Source: Candidatus Methanohalarchaeum thermophilum (lineage in GTDB: Archaea > Halobacteriota > Methanonatronarchaeia > Methanonatronarchaeales > Methanonatronarchaeaceae). Taken from it: a stretch of DNA of 64,000 nucleotides. Made by a program: the position numbers and the translations under genes. The notes under the pieces are model-generated. The model was not told where the DNA came from. It saw nothing but the letters and a program-made list of their open reading frames with translations, and ran no database searches. The first letter of the stretch is position 1. Each line of letters opens with the position of its first letter. Positions 36,606 through 45,463 of this stretch are shown here, piece by piece. The stretch covers positions 1,623,498-1,687,497 of the forward strand of contig MSDW01000001.1 of the NCBI GenBank assembly GCA_001914405.1, written 5' to 3'.

Positions 36606-37178
36606 ATGAATAATGAAAATAAAAAAAGAGAAGAAAATATTTGGACATTAGATTTCTTACCTAGAGGCCATCCAGAAGATGATAGGCCCTCCTACAAAAA
36701 AGATGCCCTGATACAGGGTATCGGGGAAGATTATTTTATGTTACTCGAGGCTGTGCCCAAAGAAGATAAGACAGTCAGCCAATACGATAAACTCTACATC
36801 GGCAGCGGAGAAAGAGACATAGTTGACCATGTAAAAAGACGAATTGGTTACTCAGACCTAACTCACAGCGCACAAATAGAACTACCCTATGTCCTAGAAG
36901 AAATAATAAAAGACAAAGAGGATAAATTCGTGAAATTCTTCAATGACGCTCAACCAGTGACCACTCGACAACATATGCTCGAACTACTTCCAGGAATAGG
37001 AAAAAAACTAATGTGGAATATTCTAGATGAGAGAGACAAAAAAGATTTCGATTCATTTAAAGATCTATCAGAGAGAGTTGGAGGCGTCCATAACCCAGAA
37101 AAAGTTATCGCTAAAAGAATAATGGAAGAAATAAAAGGGGAAGACATAAAATATCATCTGTTCCTAGAAAAAGACTAA
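36606..37178 (+). CDS. DUF655 family HhH protein
   Basis: A 190-residue protein of the archaeal DUF655 family, always near rpoF and ksgA. WTLDFLPRGHPEDDRP opens the N-terminal OB-like part, and QHMLELLPGIGKKLMWNILDER, given as QHMLELLPGIGKK and LMWNILDER, is a helix-hairpin-helix. The function is unknown; nucleic-acid binding is likely from the HhH. It lies between rpoF and ksgA with short gaps. Confidence 0.88.
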   Translation: MNNENKKREENIWTLDFLPRGHPEDDRPSYKKDALIQGIGEDYFMLLEAVPKEDKTVSQYDKLYIGSGERDIVDHVKRRIGYSDLTHSAQIELPYVLEEIIKDKEDKFVKFFNDAQPVTTRQHMLELLPGIGKKLMWNILDERDKKDFDSFKDLSERVGGVHNPEKVIAKRIMEEIKGEDIKYHLFLEKD

Positions 37179-37204
37179 ACTAATCCCCCTAAATACAGTG
37201 ACAA

Positions 37205-38053
37205 ATGAACAAAAAACAACTAAAAGAAATAGAAAAAAAACTAGGCCTAGACCTTAAGAAAAACTCGGATCAGGTATTTTTAATTGATGAAAGAGTAGCT
37301 AAAAGACAAGTAGAATACGCTGAAATATCCGGAGAAGACCTAGTTCTAGAAGTTGGAGCAGGAACAGGTACTCTAACTAACCACATAACAAAAAGAACAA
37401 GGGAAAAAAATCTAACGGTAATAGAAAAAGATCCCCGATTAGTTGATCTGCTAAAAGATAGGTTTGGAGAACACATTAAAGTAAAACTAGCAAACGCTCT
37501 AGAAGTAGAATTTAACGATTTCAATAAAATCATCTCTAACTTACCTTATTCTATTTCATCAGAAATAACATTCAAATTCCTAGACTACGAATTTGATTTA
37601 GCGATATTAATGTACCAAAAAGAATTTGCTGAGAGAATGGTAGCAGAACCAGAAGACGAGATGTATGGCAGGCTATCAGTGATGATAGAGCTGTTAAGCG
37701 ATGCAGAGATCAAGGAAATTGTCCCTCAAACGGCTTTTTATCCAAGACCAAGAGTCAAATCAGCCATAGTACAACTTACTCCAAACAAGACCAAATACAA
37801 TGTAACAAATCTAGGTTTCTTCAAGAGATTTATCAAGGCAATATTTACCCAGAGAAGAAAAAAAATCAAGAATTCCATAATTAATACCAGACACATCTAC
37901 GAAAACGAATATAATGGTATTAGCAAAAATAAAAGAGAAATAAAGAAATCACTACCGAAAACGGAATTCGACCTAGATAAAAGACCAGAGGATTTCAACA
38001 CTGCTGAACTTGTAAGATTAAGCAATCAATTCTACGATGAATTATACAAGTGA
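37205..38053 (+). CDS. ksgA: rRNA adenine N6,N6-dimethyltransferase
   Basis: KsgA/Dim1 dimethylates two adjacent adenines at the 3' end of 16S rRNA. The 282-residue protein has VLEVGAGTGTLT (SAM motif I, about 49-60), the catalytic ISNLPYSISSEI (NLPY, about 115), and FYPRPRVKSAIVQL. The TGA stop (38051-38053) lies inside the terminal GTGAA of structured element copy 5, which is inserted in reverse immediately after. The natural C-terminus may have been slightly changed. Confidence 0.94.
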   Translation: MNKKQLKEIEKKLGLDLKKNSDQVFLIDERVAKRQVEYAEISGEDLVLEVGAGTGTLTNHITKRTREKNLTVIEKDPRLVDLLKDRFGEHIKVKLANALEVEFNDFNKIISNLPYSISSEITFKFLDYEFDLAILMYQKEFAERMVAEPEDEMYGRLSVMIELLSDAEIKEIVPQTAFYPRPRVKSAIVQLTPNKTKYNVTNLGFFKRFIKAIFTQRRKKIKNSIINTRHIYENEYNGISKNKREIKKSLPKTEFDLDKRPEDFNTAELVRLSNQFYDELYK

Positions 38054-38373
38054 AGTGACTCCAAATCAAAGCTGTGGAGATTCCATCTGACCTCATTCAC
38101 ATGGAGAGAAGTTTATATCACACCAGGCTTCTCTCAGTCACCTAGTCAACAGGGGAACTTGCGCTTTGAGGGAAGAATTGGATTATGGGGCTAAAGGCAA
38201 AAGACCCAATATATTAGCACATAGTGGGTTCTCTTATTCCTCAATGGCGTCTCTAAATCAACTACCTGGGCCCTACTCCAGAGCTGTTTCGGAGTTACCT
38301 AGGGAGATTTTTTAGCCAAATTGGACTATTTAGGGGGCCTCGTTTGTTTGTTTAAGGCAGAATGCCTAACTGC
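38050..38373 (-). mobile_element. Structured repeat element, copy 5
   Basis: On the minus strand: hairpin GCAGTTAGGCATTCTGC, GGTAACTCCGAAACAGC, GGAGTAGGGCC, stem TTGAGGAATAAGAG pairing with AATTCTTCCCTCAA, AATATATTGGG, TGTTGACTAGGTG, TGGAATCTCCA hairpin and terminal GGAGTCACTTCAC. The stem bases differ from copies 1-4 yet remain complementary. Its terminal bases supply the ksgA stop codon. Confidence 0.8.
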
Positions 38374-38500
38374 TAAACCTAAATTGGTTTTAGAGCCAAT
38401 TAAGTGTTGGTAAAGGCATTAATCCTCACGACAGAGGCGTGGGTTTTCTGCCATACTCTATTATAAAATAAAAAATAAAGACTAAAGAGGTAGTGTTTTT
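38374..38500. other. Short spacer after element copy 5
   Basis: AT-rich with a small hairpin CCTCACGAC...GTGG near 38422-38444. It should hold the promoter and the TTG start context of the following methyltransferase. Confidence 0.35.
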
Positions 38501-39064
38501 TTGAAACAAAAAGAAGTCTACACTCCAGCTGAGGATACCTACTTACTAAATAAAACAGTAAAGAAAGAACTAAAAGAAGGAATTAAGGCTCTTGATATGG
38601 GAACAGGAACTGGTTTAATAGCAGACACTCTCTCAGATAAAGCTCAAAAAGTAGTAGCCGTAGACATTAATCCAGAAGCCGTTGAATTAGCTGAGGAAAA
38701 CCTAGCAACAAAAAATAATGTAGAAATAAAGCAGAGTGACTTGTTCAATGAAATAAATGAGACTAACTTTGATTTAATATCATTTAATCCTCCCTATTTA
38801 CCCATAAAAGACCAAAAAATAAAAGAACCAATAAACAAAGCATGGAATGGAGGGAAAACCGGTAAAAAAACATTATTTAGGTTTTTAGATCAATTAAATA
38901 AGAAACTAAGCCCAGGTGGCATATCTTTAATCTTAATATCTACCCTAACAGAACCAAATAAAGTGAAATCAAAAATAAAAGACATAGGATTCGACTACGA
39001 AGTAGTCTCCAAAAAAAAGATCTTTTTCGAGGAACTTATGGTAATTAAAATAAAAAATATCTAA
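38501..39064 (+). CDS. HemK/PrmC-family protein methyltransferase
   Basis: A 187-residue SAM-dependent methyltransferase. YTPAEDTYLL at residues 6-15, LDMGTGTGLIADTL (motif I) and the catalytic FNPPYLP (about 106-112) identify the HemK2/Mtq2 group. Archaeal and eukaryotic members with Trm112 methylate the Gln of the GGQ motif in release factor RF1. The start is TTG at 38501 with AAGAGGTAG upstream. No Trm112-like gene lies nearby. Confidence 0.87.
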   Translation: MKQKEVYTPAEDTYLLNKTVKKELKEGIKALDMGTGTGLIADTLSDKAQKVVAVDINPEAVELAEENLATKNNVEIKQSDLFNEINETNFDLISFNPPYLPIKDQKIKEPINKAWNGGKTGKKTLFRFLDQLNKKLSPGGISLILISTLTEPNKVKSKIKDIGFDYEVVSKKKIFFEELMVIKIKNI

Positions 39065-39248
39065 AAAAGGGACTTTTCTTAGATAATTTAACATCAAAAA
39101 CTAGAAAAATAGAAAAACACTATTAAATTAATATTAAATCAATTCATTTCTTTTTGTAAGCAAAATAGATAGGATAGGGAAGAAATTTCATTTATTAAAA
39201 ACCAAAAAACAGATAATAAAAGCCAACTTTCCCTAAAATTTAGTTTTT

Positions 39249-39842
39249 TTATGCATTTCCGTAAGATTCTCCTTTGATGACTCCTGTAGCGATTAGGTGT
39301 GAAACTCTGATTGGTTCCGGTATCCTGCTTCTTGTTGAAGATAATTTAACGACTTCTTTTGCTGTTTGTTTGTTTAATCCTTTGTATTGTACATATATTG
39401 GCTTTTCTTTGTTATTTTGTGTTGTATCTACTTCTATAGGTTTTCCTGCTTTTTTGATTTTATTCCATCTTTTTTTGGTGTTTGAGACATGTTCTAGAGC
39501 TTTTTTAAATTTATTGAAGTTTGGATGTTTCCTAGAAACTACTAAAACAGGTAATTTGAGTTTATCGTATAGTTTTTCTATGTCAACTACATTTAGGCCT
39601 CCGAATGTTATTCCATCTAGGATAAGGTACTGTAGTTGTTCATAGTGACGGGAGTGTGAAACTTGTTTTATTATTTTTTTGGTACTATCCATTCCATCTA
39701 CTTTGACTTCTGTTTTTAGTACTCCGTCTATCCAGTCTCCTCCTCTGAAGACTGTTCCAATTAAAATAGTTTTTTTGTCTCTGGATTTACTGTATGGTCC
39801 ATCGTCTATTCCTAGGATCCTGATTTCTCTCTTTAGATTCAT
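39249..39842 (-). CDS. DUF99 family protein (endonuclease V-like)
   Basis: A 197-residue DUF99 protein: RILGIDDGPYSKS at the start, VGTVFRGGDWIDGVL (here IGTVFRGGDWIDGV), LDGITFGGLNVVDIEKLY and PVLVVSRKHPN. The family is a distant relative of endonuclease V, and these motifs include the acidic active-site positions (D of IDDG, D of LDGITF). The substrate is unknown. Its start overlaps the rpoL stop by 4 nt, so it is the last gene of the dph2-to-DUF99 operon. Confidence 0.87.
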   Translation of the reverse strand: MNLKREIRILGIDDGPYSKSRDKKTILIGTVFRGGDWIDGVLKTEVKVDGMDSTKKIIKQVSHSRHYEQLQYLILDGITFGGLNVVDIEKLYDKLKLPVLVVSRKHPNFNKFKKALEHVSNTKKRWNKIKKAGKPIEVDTTQNNKEKPIYVQYKGLNKQTAKEVVKLSSTRSRIPEPIRVSHLIATGVIKGESYGNA

Positions 39843-40114
39843 TTATTGATTTCTTTAAATTCCTGGTTAAGGTTCTCGTAGCTCTTGATTAGGTCCTCTG
39901 TTATTTCATCTATGACTTCTTTGGGATCTTCCTTCTTTGTTTTGACATGTAGTACTGGATTACTGAGTTCTGGATGTTCTTTATTGTAAGAGGCAATTTG
40001 GACTCTTGAATCACTCAATAGTTCTTCCTTTAGTAAATTAGCTAATGTATGGTCCTCGCCGATCAATTCTATCTCCATTTCGTTTTTATTTTTCTTTTTT
40101 ACATCTATTTCCAT
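39839..40114 (-). CDS. rpoL: RNA polymerase subunit L
   Basis: A 91-residue RpoL (Rpb11/AC19-like), partner of RpoD in polymerase assembly. ELIGEDHTLANLLKEELL and VQIASYNKEHPELSNP are diagnostic. It starts 2 nt after csl4 ends and overlaps DUF99, showing strong translational coupling. Confidence 0.94.
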   Translation of the reverse strand: MEIDVKKKNKNEMEIELIGEDHTLANLLKEELLSDSRVQIASYNKEHPELSNPVLHVKTKKEDPKEVIDEITEDLIKSYENLNQEFKEINK

Positions 40115-40116
40115 TT

Positions 40117-40683
40117 TTACAGCTCCTTTTCATATATAGATGAAACCTTTCTGGATTCTACATTACCGCAGTTTGTACATTTTAGTTTGTTGCCTTCTTT
40201 TTTTAATTTACCTAAGCACTTACTACAGGATGCACTTATAACTCCTAGTTGAGATCCCTTGGTGCTTAGGTCTATTGAATTAGGTTCATCTACTTTTATC
40301 TTAGCTTGAACGATATCTCCTACATTAAACTTATCTTTAATTTTTTCTACATAGTCTTCGCTTACTTCAGAAACATGTAATGCTCCCATTTCACTTACTG
40401 CTAATTCTCTCTCTTTTTCCTTAGCAAGTGACTTTATGTCAATCAAAGCTATTGAATCTTTGACATTTTCGACTACTCCAATAACCTCATCACCTGTTTC
40501 AGGTATCGGAGGAGAAGATGTAACAGGTTCTACCTCTACTTTTCGTTCTTCGCTATCTATTTTTACTTTTCCCGTGATAGAAGCGTAAACATTACCATTC
40601 CTTTCAAAAGTCCCATTTCCTCCACCATACTCTTCAGAGGTTCCTAGAAACTCTCCTGGTGTTGCAATTTTTTCATCATTCAT
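40117..40683 (-). CDS. csl4: Exosome RNA-binding subunit Csl4
   Basis: A 188-residue cap subunit of the archaeal exosome. Three domains are visible: N-terminal (VATPGEFLGTSEEY-like ATPGEFLGTSEEYGGG, about 7-22), central S1 (about 65-140: GDEVIGVVENV, IRV-like HVSEVSEDYVE, FNVGDIVQAKI) and a C-terminal zinc ribbon (CSKCLG ... LKCTNCGNVE, four Cys). It presents RNA to the Rrp41/42 core together with Rrp4/DnaG. Its start overlaps the methyltransferase end by 8 nt. Confidence 0.93.
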   Translation of the reverse strand: MNDEKIATPGEFLGTSEEYGGGNGTFERNGNVYASITGKVKIDSEERKVEVEPVTSSPPIPETGDEVIGVVENVKDSIALIDIKSLAKEKERELAVSEMGALHVSEVSEDYVEKIKDKFNVGDIVQAKIKVDEPNSIDLSTKGSQLGVISASCSKCLGKLKKEGNKLKCTNCGNVESRKVSSIYEKEL

Positions 40684-41332
40684 TCTTTAACCTATTTTTT
40701 GTTTGGTTTCTAATAAATTTATAAAAATCAACATTTACTTTTTTAACATCTTCCTCGTGAAAGTTAAATGTTCTTTCAATTGGAAAACCAGTTTTTTTCC
40801 TTACACATATTTCCGCATCAAGTTCAGTGATAAATTTTTCTATGAAATTACGAGACTCTGTTTTATGTATTGAATATACTATTGGCGCTATAGATAAACT
40901 TTTTTCTATAAATGGCCTATCGTTTCCTTTTTTCTGAGAACCAAAAGGAGGATTTTGGATCACTAAATCAGATTCATCGTTAAACTCTCTTACATCCAAA
41001 TTAACATAGTCGATATCTAGATCTAGTCTATTTCGGTTCTCTCTAGCTATTTTTATAGCATCTGGGTCTTTTTCTACTCCAACAACTTTTTCTGCTCCTA
41101 GTAACTTAGCTCCAATAGCTAATGTCCCTGTTCCACTGCCTAAATCAATTACCTTCTTTCCCTTAAACCCTTCATCTAGATTTATGTAATTAAGAATAGC
41201 TGAAGCTAACGCTGCGGGTGTAAGATACTGTTCTAAACCTGGAATAGGATTTTGATAGCCTTTTAATTTCTGTAGCTTTATTTCGAGTTGCTTCTTTTTC
41301 ATTTTTATTTTATTAAATTTTTTATTTCTCAT
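40676..41332 (-). CDS. METTL5-like N6-adenine rRNA methyltransferase
   Basis: A 218-residue methyltransferase of the archaeal COG2263 group. IPGLEQYLTPAALASAIL (about 30-47) is the typical entry motif. VIDLGSGTGTLAIGA is the SAM motif and VIQNPPFGSQK (about 130-140) is the NPPF catalytic tetrad of N6-adenine enzymes. Its human counterpart METTL5 modifies 18S rRNA; that target is inferred by homology. It is in the operon between dph2 and csl4. Confidence 0.9.
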   Translation of the reverse strand: MRNKKFNKIKMKKKQLEIKLQKLKGYQNPIPGLEQYLTPAALASAILNYINLDEGFKGKKVIDLGSGTGTLAIGAKLLGAEKVVGVEKDPDAIKIARENRNRLDLDIDYVNLDVREFNDESDLVIQNPPFGSQKKGNDRPFIEKSLSIAPIVYSIHKTESRNFIEKFITELDAEICVRKKTGFPIERTFNFHEEDVKKVNVDFYKFIRNQTKNRLKNE

Positions 41333-41368
41333 AAACTAAATAGAAATTAAGTCATCTCTAAATTAAGT

Positions 41369-42364
41369 TTATTCTCTTATCTCATCAAAATATATGTCAT
41401 TGAAGTCTTCACTTAAGAAGGCTACTCTAAATTCACCTGGAGTTAAAATTAGTTGATTAAATCTATCAGAGTCATCATAAGTTAACCTAGGGCATCCAGT
41501 ATTTACGAATACATCTAAATCAAATCTATCTAGCTTACTTGGTGAAATAGTGTCCAATGTGATTAAGGTACATTTGATATCTTTTTCCCTGCACGCTTTT
41601 TTGATCTTTAATGCTTCATTGTACCTGGTTTGTCCAATCTTAGTAACTAATATCACACCAACTTCGTTTGCGTTGGAAGCCTTCTCTACATAAAGCATTC
41701 TTTTCTTGATGAATTCATCGTAATCTTCTGTTACTCTTACTTCTTCTTTTTCTGGATCAATAATCACTACTCGCTTATTTTTTGAAAATGATAACCCAAT
41801 AGGATGAAATCTTCCTCCTCCGATGTATAGATACTCTTCTACATCTTCAGGAGCAGCTGAGTAGTTACACCCCAAAATCTGGCCTAATTCACTAATCCTG
41901 TAATCACCTTCCTCTAAAACGACATTAAATCCGTTTTTTTCTAAAAAGGCTTTTATAGATCTAAGTGAATCAATGTAGTGTATAGTTCCAACTAAACCAA
42001 TTTTAGTTCCATTTAATTTATCTGTTGCATCTTCAAGTAGGTTCTTATTACTTAAACTAAATTTAATTGGATAGTAATTTACTTTAATATCATTTAACTG
42101 ATTTGAAGGTAAAAGCTTAGAGTGGCCGATGTGAACAATTGTATCTACATTAATCCTCTTCATTCTATCTAATGGTATATCACACGCTCCATAACAAGGT
42201 TCACCAGATAAAACAAATCTCTTATCTGTCTTATCTTCAAGTTTATTAATTATCTCACTGGATCTCCAAATTAAACCTTCGGGTAACTGTAAGCCAATTA
42301 ATCTATCGTCTTTTTCTTCTGATAGATCCTTTATAATTTTATTATAAGGAATTTGTATCTTCAT
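41369..42364 (-). CDS. dph2: Diphthamide synthase radical-SAM subunit Dph2
   Basis: Dph2 transfers the 3-amino-3-carboxypropyl group of SAM to a histidine of elongation factor 2 by a [4Fe-4S] non-classical radical. The three cluster cysteines sit in GEPCYGACDIPLD (about 55-67), ILGCNYSA (about 165) and NTGCPRLTYDD (about 290). At 331 residues it is the homodimeric archaeal length. It heads the minus-strand cluster toward DUF99. Confidence 0.94.
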   Translation of the reverse strand: MKIQIPYNKIIKDLSEEKDDRLIGLQLPEGLIWRSSEIINKLEDKTDKRFVLSGEPCYGACDIPLDRMKRINVDTIVHIGHSKLLPSNQLNDIKVNYYPIKFSLSNKNLLEDATDKLNGTKIGLVGTIHYIDSLRSIKAFLEKNGFNVVLEEGDYRISELGQILGCNYSAAPEDVEEYLYIGGGRFHPIGLSFSKNKRVVIIDPEKEEVRVTEDYDEFIKKRMLYVEKASNANEVGVILVTKIGQTRYNEALKIKKACREKDIKCTLITLDTISPSKLDRFDLDVFVNTGCPRLTYDDSDRFNQLILTPGEFRVAFLSEDFNDIYFDEIRE

Positions 42365-42513
42365 CTTAGTTCATCTTAATAATTAGATAAAGGATTGAGC
42401 TGAAAAATTATGGCAATTAAAAATGATAATTAAATAGAGATTTTGTTTATTGGTCTATTAATCTTTTATAAGTAATTTCTAGATCATATATTGCTTGTTT
42501 ATTTTTGTTTAAT

Positions 42514-44784
42514 CTATTTTTGTCTCACTGACTCCAATATTATTCTTTTTTCTGTTTTTGCTACCGTCTTCTTTATCTCGTGGACTGCGTCTATGTTGGA
42601 GCTTATACTTGAGATACCGTATTTTATTAATTTTTCAACTACATCGGGGTAACTTCCTGCTTGTCCGCATATTGATGTTTCGACTCCTCTTTCATTGCAT
42701 TTTTTGATTACATTTTCCATTAACTCTAGAACAGCGGGATGTTTTTCTTGATAGAGAGAAGATACATTTTCATTGTTTCTATCAACTGCTAGGGTGTATT
42801 GGGTTAAGTCGTTTGTCCCGAAGCTAACAAAATCGATTCCTTCGTCGATTATTTTGTCGATTAATATTGCTGCTGCTGGAGTTTCTATCATTACTCCAAA
42901 ATCTATCTCCTTCATATCTAATCCGGTTTCATCGATAATTTCTCTGGCTTTTCTGACCTCATTAGGATCCTGTATTAATGGTAGCATTAGTCCGATGTTA
43001 TCGTAGCCTTTTTCGCTTAATTTTTCTATTGCTCTAATCTGTAATTTGAAGGTTCTAGAATTTGATAAGCTTCTTCTAATTCCTCTGAAACCTAACATAG
43101 GGTTATTTTCGTGTGGTTCATGGTCCCCGCCCTCTAGGCTTCTAAATTCATCTGTTGGAGCATCTAGAGTTCTGACCCAAACTGGCTTAGGGTAGAATTC
43201 GTCTGCTACTTTTCTGACGCCTTCGAATAACTCATTGATCAACTCTTCTTCCTTATTATTTCGGATATAAAATTGGGGATGTTTATTCAAGTTTAGTACC
43301 ATGTGTTCGATTCTTAATAATCCGACTCCGTCTGCATTAGTTTTAGCTGCTCTTTCAGCTGCTTCAGGTATTGATACATTTACTTTTACATCTGTTGCCG
43401 TTACTTCATCGCTGGTTGTCCTAACTATTTCTTTTTTCTCTTGTTCTTTCTTTTGTTCTTGGACTTCTCCCTTGATTACTTTTCCTTTTTCTCCATCTAA
43501 TGTAACCTCTATACCATCTTCAAGTATCTTAGTTCCATCCTTTGTTCCTACTATTGCGGGGGTTCCTAGCTCTCGTGCAACAATTGCAGCGTGACAGGTC
43601 ATTCCACCTTCATCTGTAATTATTCCTGATGCTTTTTTCATGGAGGGTACCATGTCAGGAGTTGTCATAGGTGTTACTAATATATCACCTTTCTTTATCT
43701 TATCTAATTCATCCAGGTTTCTGACTACTTTTACTTTGCCAGTAGCTAACCCAGGAGAAGCTCCTAAACCGGAGACTATGACCTCGCCAGTTGTTTCAGT
43801 TTCCTTGTTCTCTTTTTCTTCTGAAATAGTCGTAATTGGCCTTGACTGCAGCATATGGATCTTACCTTCCTCAATCGCCCACTCAACATCTTGTGGAGAT
43901 CTGTAATGGTCTTCTACTCTGTTAGCTAATTCAGCTAGATCAATTATTTCTTCGTGTGATAAGACTTTTTTGTCTTTTTTGTCTTCTTGAACCTCTTTTT
44001 CAACTGTTTCCCCTGTTTCTTCATCCTTTACAAACATAGTTTGCTTAGTCGAAATATCCTCTTTAGTTATCTCCATGTTTTCTCTATCTACTATATAGTG
44101 ATCTGGTGAAACGGACCCGGAAACCACTCCTTCTCCTAGCCCCCATCCAGCTTCAATTATAACCTCTTTTTCTCCAGTAGTAGGATGTGAAGTAAATAAA
44201 ACACCAGCTTTATCAGAATCTATCATTTTTTGGACTATAACAGCTATATCAACCTTTGAATGCTCAAAATCTTTATTTTCTCTATAAAATATAGCTCTTC
44301 CAGTGTAAAGAGAAGCCCAACAATCCTTAATAGCATCTAAAATAGAATCTATTCCTCTTTTATTCAAAAAGGTTTCCTGTTGCCCAGCAAAACTGGCATC
44401 AGGAAGATCTTCTGCAGTAGCCGAAGACCTAACAGCAACAAACTCGTTTTCTCTATTTCCTCTCTTAGATATTTCCTTATAAGCTTTTCTTATTTCTTTT
44501 TTTATGTATTCAGGAGTCTCAGTTTCTTTGATCCATTGTCTTATTTTTCCACTAACCTCTTTTAGTTCATTGGAATCATCTACATCTATTTTATCTAATT
44601 CGCCAAAGACTTTCTCATCCAACCCCGTTTCATTAATAAATTTTCTAAATGTCTTGGCGGTAACAACAAATGCTTCTGGAACTGGTAAATTTGCCTTCCT
44701 CATTTCCCCTAAACTTGCTGCCTTACCGCCCACATAGTCTACATCACTATTGTCCACTTCATCTATCCAGGTTACTATATCCAT
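42514..44784 (-). CDS. ppsA: Phosphoenolpyruvate synthase
   Basis: Pyruvate, water dikinase, 756 residues, for gluconeogenesis. The N-terminal ATP-binding half has VGGKAASLGEMRKA and AVRSSATAEDLPDASFAGQQ, shown as AVRSSATAEDLPDA and SFAGQQ. The swivelling domain carries the phosphohistidine in GGMTCHAAIVARELG (about 398-412). The C-terminal PEP/pyruvate domain has MLGFRGIRRS and ICGQAGSYPD, with the catalytic Cys. It is preceded by an HTH gene whose 3' end overlaps the ppsA start by 26 bp, which suggests coexpression and possibly local regulation. Confidence 0.96.
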   Translation of the reverse strand: MDIVTWIDEVDNSDVDYVGGKAASLGEMRKANLPVPEAFVVTAKTFRKFINETGLDEKVFGELDKIDVDDSNELKEVSGKIRQWIKETETPEYIKKEIRKAYKEISKRGNRENEFVAVRSSATAEDLPDASFAGQQETFLNKRGIDSILDAIKDCWASLYTGRAIFYRENKDFEHSKVDIAVIVQKMIDSDKAGVLFTSHPTTGEKEVIIEAGWGLGEGVVSGSVSPDHYIVDRENMEITKEDISTKQTMFVKDEETGETVEKEVQEDKKDKKVLSHEEIIDLAELANRVEDHYRSPQDVEWAIEEGKIHMLQSRPITTISEEKENKETETTGEVIVSGLGASPGLATGKVKVVRNLDELDKIKKGDILVTPMTTPDMVPSMKKASGIITDEGGMTCHAAIVARELGTPAIVGTKDGTKILEDGIEVTLDGEKGKVIKGEVQEQKKEQEKKEIVRTTSDEVTATDVKVNVSIPEAAERAAKTNADGVGLLRIEHMVLNLNKHPQFYIRNNKEEELINELFEGVRKVADEFYPKPVWVRTLDAPTDEFRSLEGGDHEPHENNPMLGFRGIRRSLSNSRTFKLQIRAIEKLSEKGYDNIGLMLPLIQDPNEVRKAREIIDETGLDMKEIDFGVMIETPAAAILIDKIIDEGIDFVSFGTNDLTQYTLAVDRNNENVSSLYQEKHPAVLELMENVIKKCNERGVETSICGQAGSYPDVVEKLIKYGISSISSNIDAVHEIKKTVAKTEKRIILESVRQK

Positions 44785-45226
44785 TTTTAGCCTCCAGGTC
44801 TTCCAAGAACTTCTTTTTTCTATTTTCGTAGTTTTCTACAGAACTAAAAGCTATATCTTCAAATTCACTCTTGGTTAAATCTAAGTTATTTGAAAAAACT
44901 CTCAAATGAGTTAGATCTAAATTTTGTTTTTTAGATTCGTTTTTAGCATAATACTCTCTTATAGCTTTAGATAAAATTATTATATTGATGAATTTTTTAA
45001 TAAACTTGTAGTTTGGTTTTAGTTTATCGTTTTCTACTCTTGAGATAGTTTCTCTTGCTACATCTATTAGATCGCTTAATTCTTTTTGGGTGATCCCTAC
45101 TTTTTCTCTAAACTTTTTAATAACCTTACCTGGTGAATTAGATAATATGATTGATCCCGCTATCTCTTCTGCTTTTTTATTCAATCTGGGAGGAAGAAAA
45201 AACAAAGGATTTTTTTCATCAACCAT
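44759..45226 (-). CDS. XRE/HTH_3-type transcriptional regulator
   Basis: About 155 residues. A Cro/CI-type helix-turn-helix (KKFREKVGITQKELSDLIDV, then ARETISRVENDKLKPN) lies at about residues 40-75, preceded by LPPRLNKKAEEIAGSI and followed by a helical C-terminal half. The group (COG1709-like) is archaeal. Its 3' end overlaps ppsA, so it is likely cotranscribed and may control ppsA or central carbon genes; that is inference. I chose the ATG at 45226 over a TTG three codons upstream. Confidence 0.8.
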   Translation of the reverse strand: MVDEKNPLFFLPPRLNKKAEEIAGSIILSNSPGKVIKKFREKVGITQKELSDLIDVARETISRVENDKLKPNYKFIKKFINIIILSKAIREYYAKNESKKQNLDLTHLRVFSNNLDLTKSEFEDIAFSSVENYENRKKKFLEDLEAKNGYSNLDR

Positions 45227-45463
45227 GTTTCTCAATCAAATAAACTTTTGAACCCTATTAAAATTTCGCATCAATGTGATTTTTTAGTCACAAACCAAGA
45301 AAATAACAAAGAAAAAAGACCATACACAACCCAGCTCCAAAAACCAAGACAAAAACCCTAAAAACAAAAAAATAACTCCAAAACCAAAAAACCAATCACA
45401 GACAAAACAAACAAAAAAACAAAGCAATAAAGAAACCCAACAAAAATACGAAGGACAAATAAC
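45227..45463. other. A/C-rich upstream flank of the decayed gene
   Basis: Almost G-free on the plus strand apart from a few positions. A plus-strand gene promoter is not evident. No ORF that I can support. Confidence 0.35.
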
